A DNA stretch of 64,000 nt from Porphyrobacter sp. HT-58-2 (GTDB taxonomy: Bacteria; Pseudomonadota; Alphaproteobacteria; Sphingomonadales; Sphingomonadaceae). How positions within the stretch are numbered: the first letter of the stretch is position 1; the number at the start of each line of letters is the position of its first letter. The position numbers and the translations under genes were made by a program. The stretch spans positions 372,001-436,000 of the forward strand of contig NZ_CP022600.1 of NCBI RefSeq assembly GCF_002952215.1, in the 5' to 3' direction. This document shows, piece by piece, positions 43,564 to 52,201 of the stretch. The notes under the pieces are model-generated. The model saw only the letters and a program-made list of their open reading frames with translations, did not search any database and was not told the DNA's origin.

Positions 43564-44096
43564 AGGGCCTTTTCACCCGCAACCGGCTGATCGGCCTGGT
43601 GCTGGCGGCCATCGTCGCCATCATCGATCAGGCGGTGAAATGGTACGTGGTCGGCCCGCTCGCGCTCCGGCAAGTCGGCAGCATCGACCTGCTGCCCTTC
43701 TTCGACCTCACCTATACCGAAAACCGGGGTGTCTCGCTCGGGATGTTCCAGGCGACCGACATGGAGACGCGCTGGGCGCTGGTGCTGCTGACTGCGGTGA
43801 TTGCGCTGGTGGTGCTGGTGTGGATGATGCGCGAGAAGGTGCTGGCCGACATCATCGGCCTTGCGCTGATCCTCGGCGGGGCGATCGGCAATATCCGCGA
43901 TCGCTATGATCTGGGCTATGTCATCGACTATGCCGATTTCCACATCGGGGACTTCCGCCCCTTCCTGATCTTCAACATCGCCGACGCCGCGATCACCATC
44001 GGCGTTCTAATCATCCTTGCCCGCAGCCTGTTCGTGCGCGACAAGGAGGAAACCGAAACCGGGGATGCGCCCCGTGGAGAGCCCAATGATGCGTAA
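43560..44096 (+). CDS. lspA: Prolipoprotein signal peptidase LspA
   Basis: The 178-residue inner-membrane aspartic protease cleaves signal peptides of lipidated prolipoproteins. Four membrane segments are visible. Catalytic and conserved parts: LTYTENRGVSLGMF, GGAIGNIRDRYDLGYVIDY (first Asp in the NxxDR motif) and FNIADAAITIGV (second Asp). The usual GNxxDR is intact. It overlaps ileS, a linkage seen widely, and is followed by a lipoprotein that would be one of its substrates. Confidence 0.95.
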   Translation: MKGLFTRNRLIGLVLAAIVAIIDQAVKWYVVGPLALRQVGSIDLLPFFDLTYTENRGVSLGMFQATDMETRWALVLLTAVIALVVLVWMMREKVLADIIGLALILGGAIGNIRDRYDLGYVIDYADFHIGDFRPFLIFNIADAAITIGVLIILARSLFVRDKEETETGDAPRGEPNDA

Positions 44097-44505
44097 CCTC
44101 ACACCCGTGATCCTGCTGGCCGGCGTTTCAGCGATGCTGGCGGCCTGTGGCGGCGGCGGCGGGGTGTTCAACCGCGCCCGTCCCGATGAATTCGCGGTGC
44201 AGCGTCAGGCGCCGCTGGTGGTGCCGCCCGATTTCACCCTCACCCCGCCCGCCCCCGGCGCCCCGCGCCCGGCGGAAGGCAATGCGGCTGAGCAGGCGCT
44301 TGATGCGCTGTTCGGTGGCCCCGCGCCGCGCAGCCGGATCGAAGCGAGCCTGATCGACCGTGCCGGCAATGCCGCGCCGAGCATCCGCAGCCAGGTCGGC
44401 GACACCGGCACCAACACCGTCGCCAAGGGCCGGGTCACCCGCGACATCATCGCCGCACCGGAAGGTGACGGGCAGTCGGCTTCTACCGTAATTCCGAGCG
44501 CCTAA
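44086..44505 (+). CDS. DUF3035 family lipoprotein
   Basis: ATG 44086 (or 44089) with a GGAG ribosome-binding site gives 139 residues. The signal LLAGVSAMLAACGG has a lipobox. The mature part begins VFNRARPDEFAVQRQAPLVV followed by PPDFTLTPPAPGAPRP, the DUF3035 signature. Function is unknown; the family is found next to lspA in many alphaproteobacteria. It overlaps the end of lspA. Confidence 0.88.
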   Translation: MMRNLTPVILLAGVSAMLAACGGGGGVFNRARPDEFAVQRQAPLVVPPDFTLTPPAPGAPRPAEGNAAEQALDALFGGPAPRSRIEASLIDRAGNAAPSIRSQVGDTGTNTVAKGRVTRDIIAAPEGDGQSASTVIPSA

Positions 44506-44544
44506 AGCCTCGCCGCACTGCGCCTCACGGTCTAGAGCTGAAAA

Positions 44545-44677
44545 CGGTCGCGCAGCGACCGCCATCGCGACCGCCCGCCCGCAGCGCCGAAGGCGCGAGG
44601 ATTTCGCATCGCGGAGGCGATGCGGACAACAAAAACGTTGAGCCCCCACCCCCGGCCCCTCCCCAAGGGGAGGGGGG
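44545..44677. repeat. 42-bp dispersed repeat and GC hairpin in an intergenic gap
   Basis: Bases 44545-44586 (starting CGGTCGCGCAGCGACCG, itself a hairpin) recur in inverse orientation at 63755-63796 with four mismatches in 42. Further right, CCCCTCCCC and GGGGAGGGG (44657-44676) form a tight hairpin just before the stop of the convergent CBS-domain gene and could act as a bidirectional terminator. Confidence 0.7.
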
Positions 44678-44682
44678 TAGAG

Positions 44683-45984
44683 TCAGTCCTCACCCTCGCG
44701 GGTCACCAGCAGCTTGTCGATGCGGCGGCCGTCCATGTCGACCACCTCGAAGCGCCAGCCCTGATCGTTGAAGTGTTCACCTTCGTGCGGCAGTTTCTTG
44801 AGCACCGAGAGGGCATAGCCCGCCGCCGTGCCGAACTCGCGGTCCTCGCCATATTCCAGCCCCAACCTGTCAGCCAGAGCGTCGGCTGACAGCGAGCCTG
44901 AAACCAGCAAGGATCCGTCCTCGCGCTCGATCACGCTCGGCAGATCGCCATCATCGCTGTCGCTGGCGAAATTGCCGACGATCGCGGTGAGCAGATCGAC
45001 GGGGGTGACGATCCCTTCGAAATGGCCGTATTCATCATGCACCACCGCCATCGCCACTTCGGCCTGCTGGAGCACCCGCAGCGCGTCCATCGCGTCAAGC
45101 TGATCCGGCACCACTTCGACTTTGCGCATCATGTCGCGCAGGGCCACCGGGCGGCCCGCCACCAGCGCCGCGAGCACATCGCGCACCTTGACGACGCCGA
45201 GGATCGTGTCGGGCGAGCCTTCGGCCACCGGCAGCAGCGAATGGGAGCTGTCTTCGATCGTCTCGCGGATTTCCGCCAGGCCGGCGTCGGCCTCGATCCA
45301 GTCGACTTCGGTGCGCGGGGTCATCATTTCGCGCACCGGGCGTTCGGCCAGCCGGACAACGCCGGTGAGGATCTGGCGCTGTTCCGCCTCGATCACGCCT
45401 GACCGGGTCGCTTCGGCAAAGATCATGCGCAGCTCTTCGGCGGTAACGGTACCCTCGTCGCCGCCACGAATGCCGAACAGGCGGATGATCGCGGCCGAGC
45501 TGGAATCCAGCAGCCACACCAACGGCGCAGCGGCCTTGGCGAGAAACGCCATCGGGCGGGCCATCACCAGCGATACCGGCACCGCCGCGCGCAGGGCCAG
45601 CTGCTTTGGCACCAGTTCGCCGACGATCAGGCTGAGATAGGTGGTGAAGGCGATCACCACGGCAAAGCCGGTCTCGTCCGCGAATTTCTCGGGCAGGCCC
45701 ATGGCCGCCAGCCGTTCGCCCACCGGCCCGCCCAGACTGGCCCCCGAATAGGCCCCGGCGATGATCCCGATCAGCGTGATGCCAATCTGCACGGTGGAGA
45801 GGAACTTGCCCGGGTTCGCCGCCAGAGCAATGGCGATGCGTGCACTGGCAGAGCCGGCTTCCGCCTTGGCTTCGAGCGCGCTGGTCTTGGCCGAGACGAT
45901 GGCGAGTTCGGACATGGCAAACACACCGTTGAGCACAACGAGCGCGAGAATGATGGCCAGATCGATCCAGGGAAAAGGTGTCAC
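44683..45984 (-). CDS. CNNM/HlyC-CorC family membrane protein with CBS domains
   Basis: From GTG 45984 the protein has 433 residues. An N-terminal CNNM (DUF21) membrane domain (IDLAIILALVVLNGVFAMSE, IGITLIGIIAGAYSG, IVGELVPKQLALR) is followed by a CBS pair (REMMTPRTEVDWIEADAGLA; VKVRDVLAALVAG) and a C-terminal CorC-type domain (REDGSLLVSGSLSADALADR). Proteins of this kind are linked to magnesium or cobalt efflux, and are often annotated as hemolysins. The frame is open upstream to 46086, but that part looks non-membrane and out of family. The start is uncertain. Confidence 0.85.
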   Translation of the reverse strand: MTPFPWIDLAIILALVVLNGVFAMSELAIVSAKTSALEAKAEAGSASARIAIALAANPGKFLSTVQIGITLIGIIAGAYSGASLGGPVGERLAAMGLPEKFADETGFAVVIAFTTYLSLIVGELVPKQLALRAAVPVSLVMARPMAFLAKAAAPLVWLLDSSSAAIIRLFGIRGGDEGTVTAEELRMIFAEATRSGVIEAEQRQILTGVVRLAERPVREMMTPRTEVDWIEADAGLAEIRETIEDSSHSLLPVAEGSPDTILGVVKVRDVLAALVAGRPVALRDMMRKVEVVPDQLDAMDALRVLQQAEVAMAVVHDEYGHFEGIVTPVDLLTAIVGNFASDSDDGDLPSVIEREDGSLLVSGSLSADALADRLGLEYGEDREFGTAAGYALSVLKKLPHEGEHFNDQGWRFEVVDMDGRRIDKLLVTREGED

Positions 45985-46174
45985 GCTGCCCGCGCTAGCA
46001 CAAACTGCGCGCCGTGCCACCAATCCAGAGCATCCAATGCGACATGGCGCCTGTTGTTCAACATCGGTCAATACAGGCCGCGCCATCGGGTGGAGCGTCA
46101 GACCCTGGCCGAAGCCTTGCTGTCATCCGGGCGGCGTGGCATTCTCGGAACAAGACAAGAGGGAGGAATGGCTT

Positions 46175-46873
46175 ATGACGTTTTCACGGATCCTGCTGTC
46201 AGGCACCGCCGCGCTTGCCCTGCTGGGCACCAGCGCCTGCGTGACCGACCCCAACACCGGTGAAAGGAAGATCTCCCGCACTGCCATCGGCACTGGCCTT
46301 GGCGGCACGCTTGGCTATCTGCTCGGCGGGGCGATCGGCGGCGATGCCGGGCGCATCATCGGTGCCGGGATCGGCGGATCAGCCGGGGCGATCCTCGGCA
46401 AGCAGTATGACGACCAGATCAAGGAACTGAAGGAACAGACCGCGGGCAGCGGTGTGGATGTCGAGGAAGTGGGCGATCAGGAAGCGATCCTCGTGCGCCT
46501 GCCTGACGGGGTGACCTTCGCCACCGGGTCGGCGGCGATCAATCCCGGCTTCTACGAAACACTCAACAATGTCGCCGAAACGCTGATCAAGTACCCGAAC
46601 AGCCTGATCGACGTCTACGGCTTCACCGACACCACCGGCTCGCCCGCCACCAACCAGCGCCTGTCCGAACAGCGCGCGCAGGCCGTCGCCGACTATATTG
46701 CCGCGCGCGGCGTGGCCCGGTCGCGCATTGCGACACAGGGTTTCGGCGAACAATATGACTATCTGCGCGTCAAGACCGGCGACAATGTCAACGAACCGCT
46801 CAACCGCCGGGTCGAGATCAAGATCATCCCGATCAGCCAGGACGATGTGAACGCCGCGCGCGCCGGGAACTGA
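46175..46873 (+). CDS. OmpA family outer-membrane lipoprotein
   Basis: The ATG at 46175 has GGGAGGA upstream and gives 232 residues. A lipobox (LLGTSACVTD) is followed by a glycine-zipper segment (GGTLGYLLGGAIGGDAGRII) that may insert in the membrane, and a C-terminal OmpA peptidoglycan-binding domain (VYGFTDTTGSPATNQRLSEQ, RAQAVADYI, NRRVEI). Such proteins tie the outer membrane to the cell wall. It is similar to YiaD-type lipoproteins. A terminator follows. Confidence 0.88.
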   Translation: MTFSRILLSGTAALALLGTSACVTDPNTGERKISRTAIGTGLGGTLGYLLGGAIGGDAGRIIGAGIGGSAGAILGKQYDDQIKELKEQTAGSGVDVEEVGDQEAILVRLPDGVTFATGSAAINPGFYETLNNVAETLIKYPNSLIDVYGFTDTTGSPATNQRLSEQRAQAVADYIAARGVARSRIATQGFGEQYDYLRVKTGDNVNEPLNRRVEIKIIPISQDDVNAARAGN

Positions 46874-46884
46874 TCGTTTTCGAG

Positions 46885-46912
46885 GCGGGGCTGCCTCCGC
46901 AGCCCCGCTTCC
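46885..46912 (+). terminator. Terminator-like hairpin after the OmpA lipoprotein
   Basis: GCGGGGCTGC (46885-46894) pairs perfectly with GCAGCCCCGC (46899-46908) around a CTCC loop, followed by a short TT-CCT run. The stem is strong but the T-tract is poor. Confidence 0.7.
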
Positions 46913-47026
46913 TCGCTCACGCGGCCTGAGGGCCGCATCGCTGCGGACGCGCGGTCGCGCTTGCGGGCCACCCAGATGGGTGGCCCGTTTCAGTTCCGCC
47001 CCAAGAATTGTCGAGTTGGTGCTGCT

Positions 47027-47803
47027 CTACCGGAGCGCCTTGGCCCGCTCCGCCAGCCGCTCCACCGCCGCGGCATGGATCGCGGGCGAGCACACCAGCA
47101 CGCCGAAATCGCGCGGGTCATGCTTGTTGTAGGCGAGCGGCTGGCCGAAAGCATCGGTGACTTCCGCCCCCGCCTCGCGCGCAATCAGCGTCGCAGCGGC
47201 GATATCCCATTCGTAGCCCCAGCGCAGCGTCGCGACCAGATCGGCGCGGTCATCGGCGACCATCGCGATCCTCAGCGCGATCGAATTGGGCTGATCGACC
47301 GCGACCAGATCGCTGTCCTCGCGCGGCAGGCTGTGGGTCGGCACCCGCGCACCTGCGAATTCCGTGCGCTGGCTCGCCCGGATCGGCAAGCCGTTGAGGG
47401 TCGCGCCCTGTCCCGCCACCGCCAGCCACTCCTCGCCCCGCGCCGGTGCCGCCAGCATCCCGATCAGCGGACGACCCGCGCTCACCAGTGCGACGGAAAT
47501 CGCCCAGCCCGCCCTGCCGCGAACGAAGTCGCGCGTGCCGTCGACCGGATCGACCAGCCAGATCAGCCCGCTGGCGGTGCGCACCTTGTCATCGGCCGTC
47601 TCCTCCGAAAGCCACGCGGCAGACGGCAGCAGGCGATGCAATTCGCGCTTCAGAAACCGGTCCACTTCGAGGTCGGCCTCGCTCACCGGATTGTCAGGAC
47701 TCTTGTCCCAGCTGCGCAGGGCATGGCCCGCTCCTGGCCAGCGCGCATGGGCGATCCGGCCCGCCTCGCGGACGATTGCTTGAAGGCGATCCCTGTCAAT
47801 CAT
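47027..47803 (-). CDS. Inositol-monophosphatase family phosphatase, CysQ-like
   Basis: From ATG 47803 the protein has 258 residues. Metal-site motifs are AWLSEETADD, LIWLVDPVDGTRDFVRG and WDIAAATLIAREAGAEVTD. The first residues and overall length fit 3'(2'),5'-bisphosphate nucleotidases (CysQ) as well as general inositol monophosphatases. It removes phosphate from PAP or a similar small substrate. The open frame continues far upstream over sucC, but that extension is antisense to real genes. It is divergent from sucC. Confidence 0.85.
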   Translation of the reverse strand: MIDRDRLQAIVREAGRIAHARWPGAGHALRSWDKSPDNPVSEADLEVDRFLKRELHRLLPSAAWLSEETADDKVRTASGLIWLVDPVDGTRDFVRGRAGWAISVALVSAGRPLIGMLAAPARGEEWLAVAGQGATLNGLPIRASQRTEFAGARVPTHSLPREDSDLVAVDQPNSIALRIAMVADDRADLVATLRWGYEWDIAAATLIAREAGAEVTDAFGQPLAYNKHDPRDFGVLVCSPAIHAAAVERLAERAKALR

Positions 47804-47917
47804 GAGAGCCTTGCTGTTGCGCCTGCACAGAGCACTTTTCAAGAGGGTCGATCCGTGCTTAGGCCCCGCGTGGACGAACCTCTCCCCAGAGACACGCATT
47901 GAAGGGATCGATACGCA

Positions 47918-49117
47918 ATGAACGTTCACGAATATCAGGCCAAGGAACTGCTCGCCAAGCACGGGATCGCGGTGCCGGCAGGCCATGCCGCGCTCAGCGT
48001 CGAAGAAGCGGTGGAAGCCGCCAAGAAGCTGCCCGGGCCGCTCTATGTCGTGAAGGCGCAGATCCATGCAGGCGGACGCGGGAAGGGCAAGTTCAAGGAG
48101 CTTCCGGCTGACGCCAAGGGCGGCGTGCGCCTCGCCAAGAGCCTCGATGAAGTGCGCGCCCATGCCGAGGAAATGCTCGGCAACACGCTGGTCACTATCC
48201 AGACGGGCGAAGCGGGCAAGCAGGTCAACCGCCTCTACATCACCGACGGCGTCGACATCGCCAAGGAATACTACCTCTCGCTGCTGGTCGACCGCGCGTC
48301 GGGCCGCGTCGCCTTCGTCGTCTCGACCGAGGGCGGGATGGATATCGAGACCGTGGCGCATGACACGCCGGAACTCATCACCACCTTCAGCGTCGATCCG
48401 GCGCAGGGCTTCCAGCCGCACCACGGCCGCGCGGTGGCCTTTGCGCTGAAGCTTCAGGGCGATCTCAACAAGCAGGCGCAGAAACTCGCCAAGCAGCTCT
48501 ATGACGCCTTCCTCGCCACCGATTGCGAGATGCTGGAGATCAACCCGCTGGTCGAAAGCGAAGATGGCAAGCTGCTGGTGCTCGACGCCAAGATGAGCTT
48601 TGACGGCAACGCGCTCTACCGCCACCCCGATATCGAAGCCCTGCGCGACGAGACCGAGGAAGACCCGGCCGAAGTCGAAGCCAGCGAATATGACCTCGCC
48701 TACATCAAGCTCGACGGCAACATCGGCTGCATGGTCAACGGCGCGGGCCTCGCCATGGCGACGATGGACATCATCAAGCTGAACGGCGCCTTCCCGGCCA
48801 ACTTCCTCGACGTGGGCGGCGGCGCCACCACCGAAAAGGTGACCGCGGCGTTCAAGATCATCCTCAAGGACCCGGCGGTGGAAGGCATCCTCGTCAACAT
48901 CTTCGGCGGGATCATGAAGTGCGACGTGATCGCCAACGGCATCGTGCAGGCGGCCAAGGACGTGAACCTGCAGGTGCCGCTGGTGGTGCGTCTGGAAGGC
49001 ACCAACGTGGCCGAAGGCAAGGCGATCCTCGACAATTCGGGCCTCGCCATCGTGAGCGCCGACAATCTGGGTGACGCCGCGCAGAAGATCGTCGCGGAAG
49101 TGAAGAAGGCCGCCTGA
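47918..49117 (+). CDS. sucC: Succinyl-CoA synthetase (ADP-forming), beta subunit
   Basis: The 399-residue subunit starts [17 protein letters not shown]. It has the ATP-grasp domain with [16 protein letters not shown] and [20 protein letters not shown], and the CoA-ligase domain with [32 protein letters not shown] and [16 protein letters not shown]. It performs the substrate-level phosphorylation step of the citric acid cycle with SucD. sucD is not adjacent here; the next genes are etfB and etfA. Confidence 0.97.
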   Translation: MNVHEYQAKELLAKHGIAVPAGHAALSVEEAVEAAKKLPGPLYVVKAQIHAGGRGKGKFKELPADAKGGVRLAKSLDEVRAHAEEMLGNTLVTIQTGEAGKQVNRLYITDGVDIAKEYYLSLLVDRASGRVAFVVSTEGGMDIETVAHDTPELITTFSVDPAQGFQPHHGRAVAFALKLQGDLNKQAQKLAKQLYDAFLATDCEMLEINPLVESEDGKLLVLDAKMSFDGNALYRHPDIEALRDETEEDPAEVEASEYDLAYIKLDGNIGCMVNGAGLAMATMDIIKLNGAFPANFLDVGGGATTEKVTAAFKIILKDPAVEGILVNIFGGIMKCDVIANGIVQAAKDVNLQVPLVVRLEGTNVAEGKAILDNSGLAIVSADNLGDAAQKIVAEVKKAA

Positions 49118-49135
49118 TAGGGCGCCAATACATCC

Positions 49136-49171
49136 CGGGCGAAGCGGATCGCGTATCATCTTCGCCCGCAT
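49136..49171 (+). terminator. Possible terminator after sucC
   Basis: CGGGCGAAG (49136-49144) pairs with CTTCGCCCG (49160-49168) around a 15-base loop, followed by CATTTATG. It lies 19 bases after the sucC stop. The T-run is weak, so the call is tentative. Confidence 0.5.
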
Positions 49172-49190
49172 TTATGGCAACCCGCCCTGC

Positions 49191-49211
49191 TTGACGTTTA
49201 CGTAAACGCAA
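49191..49211. promoter_or_regulatory. Palindromic operator upstream of etfB (LiuR-like)
   Basis: TTGACGTTTACGTAAACGCAA is a near-perfect palindrome with a perfect 14-bp centre (49195-49208). Its shape resembles the ACGTnAACGT-type motif of LiuR, a MerR-family regulator of branched-chain amino acid and acyl-CoA catabolism, whose regulon includes etf genes. A TTGACG within it could serve as a -35 box. The regulator itself is not in the window. Confidence 0.55.
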
Positions 49212-49273
49212 GCTAGGCGGGCGGCCAAGGCGCTGAAGGGCGTCACGTGATTCTTTGAGAGGAAGGACAAGCC

Positions 49274-50020
49274 ATGAAGATCCTCGTCCCCGTCAAGCGG
49301 GTGATCGATTACAACGTCAAGCCGCGGGTCAAGGCCGACGGCACCGGCGTTGACCTTGCCAACGTCAAGATGAGCATGAACCCGTTCGACGAGATCGCGG
49401 TCGAGGAAGCCATCCGCCTCAAGGAAAAGGGCGCGGCCACGGAAATCGTCGCCGTCTCGATCGGCCCGGCCAAGGCGCAGGAAACCCTGCGCACCGCGCT
49501 CGCCATGGGTGCGGACCGCGCGATCCTCGTCGAGACCGAAGAAGAAGTCGAGCCGCTGGCGGTTGCGAAGATCCTCAAGGCGATTGCCGATGAAGAAGCC
49601 CCCGGCCTCGTCATCCTCGGCAAGCAGTCGATCAGCGACGACAGCAACCAGACCGGCCAGATGCTCGCCGCGCTGATGGGCCGTCCGCAGGGCACCTTTG
49701 CCAACACCGTCGAAGTCGACGGCGACTCTGTCACCGTGAAGCGCGAAGTTGATGGCGGCCTCCAGACCGTGAAGCTCGCGCTCCCCGCGATCGTCACCAC
49801 CGACCTGCGCCTGAACGAGCCGCGCTATGCCTCGCTGCCGAACATCATGAAGGCGAAGCAGAAGCCGCTCGCGACCAAGACCGCCGGTGATTACGGCGTC
49901 GATCTGACCCCGCGCCTCAAGACCCTCAAGGTCGCCGAGCCACCGGTGCGCCAGGCGGGCGAAAAGGTCGCCGACGTCGCCGCGCTGGTCGAGAAGGTCA
50001 AGGCGCTCGGCATCGCTTGA
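49274..50020 (+). CDS. etfB: Electron transfer flavoprotein, beta subunit
   Basis: The 248-residue subunit starts [20 protein letters not shown] and has [20 protein letters not shown] (AMP-binding region) and [20 protein letters not shown], the family signature. ETF collects electrons from acyl-CoA dehydrogenases and passes them to ETF-ubiquinone oxidoreductase. It has a good ribosome-binding site (GAGAGGAAGG). etfA follows after 113 bases that contain a palindromic repeat pair. Confidence 0.96.
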   Translation: MKILVPVKRVIDYNVKPRVKADGTGVDLANVKMSMNPFDEIAVEEAIRLKEKGAATEIVAVSIGPAKAQETLRTALAMGADRAILVETEEEVEPLAVAKILKAIADEEAPGLVILGKQSISDDSNQTGQMLAALMGRPQGTFANTVEVDGDSVTVKREVDGGLQTVKLALPAIVTTDLRLNEPRYASLPNIMKAKQKPLATKTAGDYGVDLTPRLKTLKVAEPPVRQAGEKVADVAALVEKVKALGIA

Positions 50021-50042
50021 AGCCACTGATTTTTCCCGCGGT

Positions 50043-50111
50043 GCCGTTCGTGTCGAGCGAAGTCGAGACACACCGCACCGGCCTCTCGACGACGCTCGAG
50101 GCGAACGGGAC
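50043..50111. repeat. Dispersed palindromic repeat pair between etfB and etfA (copy 4)
   Basis: TCGTGTCGAGCGAAGTCGAG (50048-50067) and CTCGACGACGCTCGAGGCGA (about 50085-50104) have the same head-to-head layout as the copy at 1160. It lies inside an operon, so in the mRNA it would fold into a long stem and could change the EtfB/EtfA ratio. Confidence 0.88.
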
Positions 50112-50133
50112 AGGGAATTGAAAGGATTATCAG

Positions 50134-51063
50134 ATGAAGACTCTGGTTCTCGTCGAACATGACAACACCAAGGTGAACGACGCGACGCTCGCGGTGGTCA
50201 CCGCTGCATCGAAGCTCGGCGAAGTCCACCTGCTGGTTGCCGGTCACAACTGCGGCTCGGTGGCCGAAGCTGCCGCCAAGATCGCGGGCGTGGCCAAGGT
50301 CCACGTTGCGGACGATGCGGCTTACGCCAACGGCCTTGCCGAAAACGTCGCCCCGCTCGCCGCCGCGCTGATGGCCGAGCACGACGCCTTCCTCGCCCCC
50401 GCCACCACGCAGGGCAAGAACATCGCCCCGCGCGTCGCCGCGCATCTCGACGTGATGCAGGTCAGCGAGATCCTGTCGGTCGAAGGCCCCAAGACCTTCA
50501 CCCGCCCGATCTACGCCGGCAACGCCATCGCCACCGTCGAATCGACCGATGCCAAGCTCGTCATCACCGTGCGCGGCACCGCCTTTGAAAAGGCGGCGAC
50601 CGAAGGCGGCTCGGCTGCCATCGAAGCCGTCAGCGGCCCCGGTGATGCCGGCACCTCCAGCTTCGTCAGCTCGGAAATCGCCAAGAGCGAGCGTCCGGAA
50701 CTGACCAGCGCCAAGATCATCGTCTCGGGCGGCCGCGCGCTGAAGGACGCGGAGACCTTCGAAGCGACCATCACGCCGCTCGCCGACAAGCTCGGCGCCG
50801 CCATCGGCGCGAGCCGCGCGGCGGTCGATGCGGGCTATGTCCCCAACGACTATCAGGTCGGCCAGACCGGCAAGATCGTCGCCCCGGAAGTGTACTTCGC
50901 CATCGGCATCTCGGGCGCGATCCAGCACCTTGCGGGCATGAAGGATTCCAAGGTCATCATCGCCATCAACAAGGACGAAGACGCCCCGATCTTCCAGGTC
51001 GCGGATATCGGCCTTGTCGCGGACCTCTATGCCGCTGTGCCGGAGCTGACCGGCGCGCTGTAA
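50134..51063 (+). CDS. etfA: Electron transfer flavoprotein, alpha subunit
   Basis: The 309-residue subunit has an N-terminal domain ([18 protein letters not shown]) and the C-terminal FAD-binding signature [20 protein letters not shown], ending [17 protein letters not shown]. It pairs with EtfB and binds FAD. It has a ribosome-binding site (AAAGGAT). A strong terminator follows at 51098. Confidence 0.97.
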   Translation: MKTLVLVEHDNTKVNDATLAVVTAASKLGEVHLLVAGHNCGSVAEAAAKIAGVAKVHVADDAAYANGLAENVAPLAAALMAEHDAFLAPATTQGKNIAPRVAAHLDVMQVSEILSVEGPKTFTRPIYAGNAIATVESTDAKLVITVRGTAFEKAATEGGSAAIEAVSGPGDAGTSSFVSSEIAKSERPELTSAKIIVSGGRALKDAETFEATITPLADKLGAAIGASRAAVDAGYVPNDYQVGQTGKIVAPEVYFAIGISGAIQHLAGMKDSKVIIAINKDEDAPIFQVADIGLVADLYAAVPELTGAL

Positions 51064-51097
51064 AATCATCAAACATTTGCAGACTTGAGCTTGCAAG

Positions 51098-51136
51098 AAC
51101 CTCCGGTAGGATGATCGTCCTACTGGAGGTTTTTTC
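51098..51136 (+). terminator. Terminator of etfA that also holds the ribosome-binding site of the next gene
   Basis: AACCTCCGGTAGGA (51098-51111) pairs with TCCTACTGGAGGTT (51118-51131) with one mismatch, around a six-base loop, followed by a T-run to 51135. The ATG of the next gene is at 51137 and its GGAGG ribosome-binding site is in the right arm of the stem. So the hairpin both ends transcription and hides the start site. Confidence 0.85.
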
Positions 51137-52033
51137 ATGCGATCTGGCTTTCTCGCGTGCTGCGCGCTTGCTGTTTCAGCACAGGCGGCGCTGGCAGCGG
51201 ACGAATATCCTGCCGACCTGTTGGCGCGCGAAGAGGTCAGCATACTCAAGCCGATCACGCAGTGGAGCATTGATTACGGCGAAAACAAGTGCCGTATCTC
51301 TCGCCTGTTCGGGACGCAGGAAGCGCCGCACCTGCTGTATATGGAACAGGCCGCGCCCGGAAACCTCTTTGCGCTGGCCATCGCCGGCTCCGAACTTGGA
51401 AAGGTCCAGCGTGACAGCGTCCTTAAGCTGGGCTTGGCCGAAGACCAGATCGCCCGCGAGATTAGCGGATTGACCGCCGATTTCGGCCAGATCGGGCGCG
51501 GCGTCATCAAGAAGGACGCGCGGCTTCGCGAAGCCACGCCCCTGAAAGAGGGCGAGGTGCGGTGGCTGAACGGACGGCTCGATCCGAAGGAGGGCGCCGC
51601 GATCAAGCGCATCGTGCTGGCCCGCCGCAACAAGGCAGTCGTCTTCGAAACGGGCGCACTGGACATGGCGGCCGATGCGATGAATGCCTGCACCAGCGAT
51701 CTGTTGGCGCATTGGGGTCTCGACCCCGATCAGCACAAGCAGTTTCGTGCCGCCAGGATTCTCAACATCGACGCGATCGTCAAACGCATCTTCAACACCT
51801 ACCCGCGCAGAGCCGCGCTGCAGGAGGAAGAAGGCGATGTCAGCACACGCCTGATCGTGGAAGCAGACGGAACCGTGTCGGACTGCATGATCGAAGGGCT
51901 GACCGCCAACGAGGCGCTGAAGCCCGAATTGTGCAAGATCCTGCGGGACGCGCGCTTCGAACCGGCCCAAGGCGCGGACGGGCAGCCGATAAGATCATTC
52001 TACATCGTCCCGGTTGCCTATCGCCTGTTCTGA
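51137..52033 (+). CDS. Secreted protein with TonB-like C-terminal domain (tandem paralogue 1)
   Basis: The 298-residue protein has a signal peptide ([14 protein letters not shown]) and a conserved start of the mature part, [20 protein letters not shown]. The C-terminal segment [18 protein letters not shown] through [20 protein letters not shown] is the TonB C-terminal (energy transducer) fold, but there is no membrane anchor, so it acts as a free periplasmic protein. The next gene is a paralogue with the same layout. Function is unknown. Its ribosome-binding site is buried in a terminator hairpin. Confidence 0.7.
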   Translation: MRSGFLACCALAVSAQAALAADEYPADLLAREEVSILKPITQWSIDYGENKCRISRLFGTQEAPHLLYMEQAAPGNLFALAIAGSELGKVQRDSVLKLGLAEDQIAREISGLTADFGQIGRGVIKKDARLREATPLKEGEVRWLNGRLDPKEGAAIKRIVLARRNKAVVFETGALDMAADAMNACTSDLLAHWGLDPDQHKQFRAARILNIDAIVKRIFNTYPRRAALQEEEGDVSTRLIVEADGTVSDCMIEGLTANEALKPELCKILRDARFEPAQGADGQPIRSFYIVPVAYRLF

Positions 52034-52201
52034 TCGAAAGGCTGCATCATCCCCACCGGCCCCTGCACAGGTCTGCGTTGATGCAGCGGATCGTCGCAAC
52101 GTGATGCCGCCTTGTCCGGTCAGAAGCTAAACGCTTCATCGCAAAAGACTTTATTCTGATCGAAGCCTTTGGCAGGTTGCAAGCTTGCCGGAGGTATCCC
52201 G

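Noticed and set aside
47804..49171. Upstream extension of the CysQ-like frame over sucC
   Set aside because: The phosphatase family start is at 47803; the extension is antisense to sucC and shows no domain.
49891..51270. Minus-strand open frame of 459 codons opposite etfA
   Set aside because: No motif and antisense to a well-identified gene.
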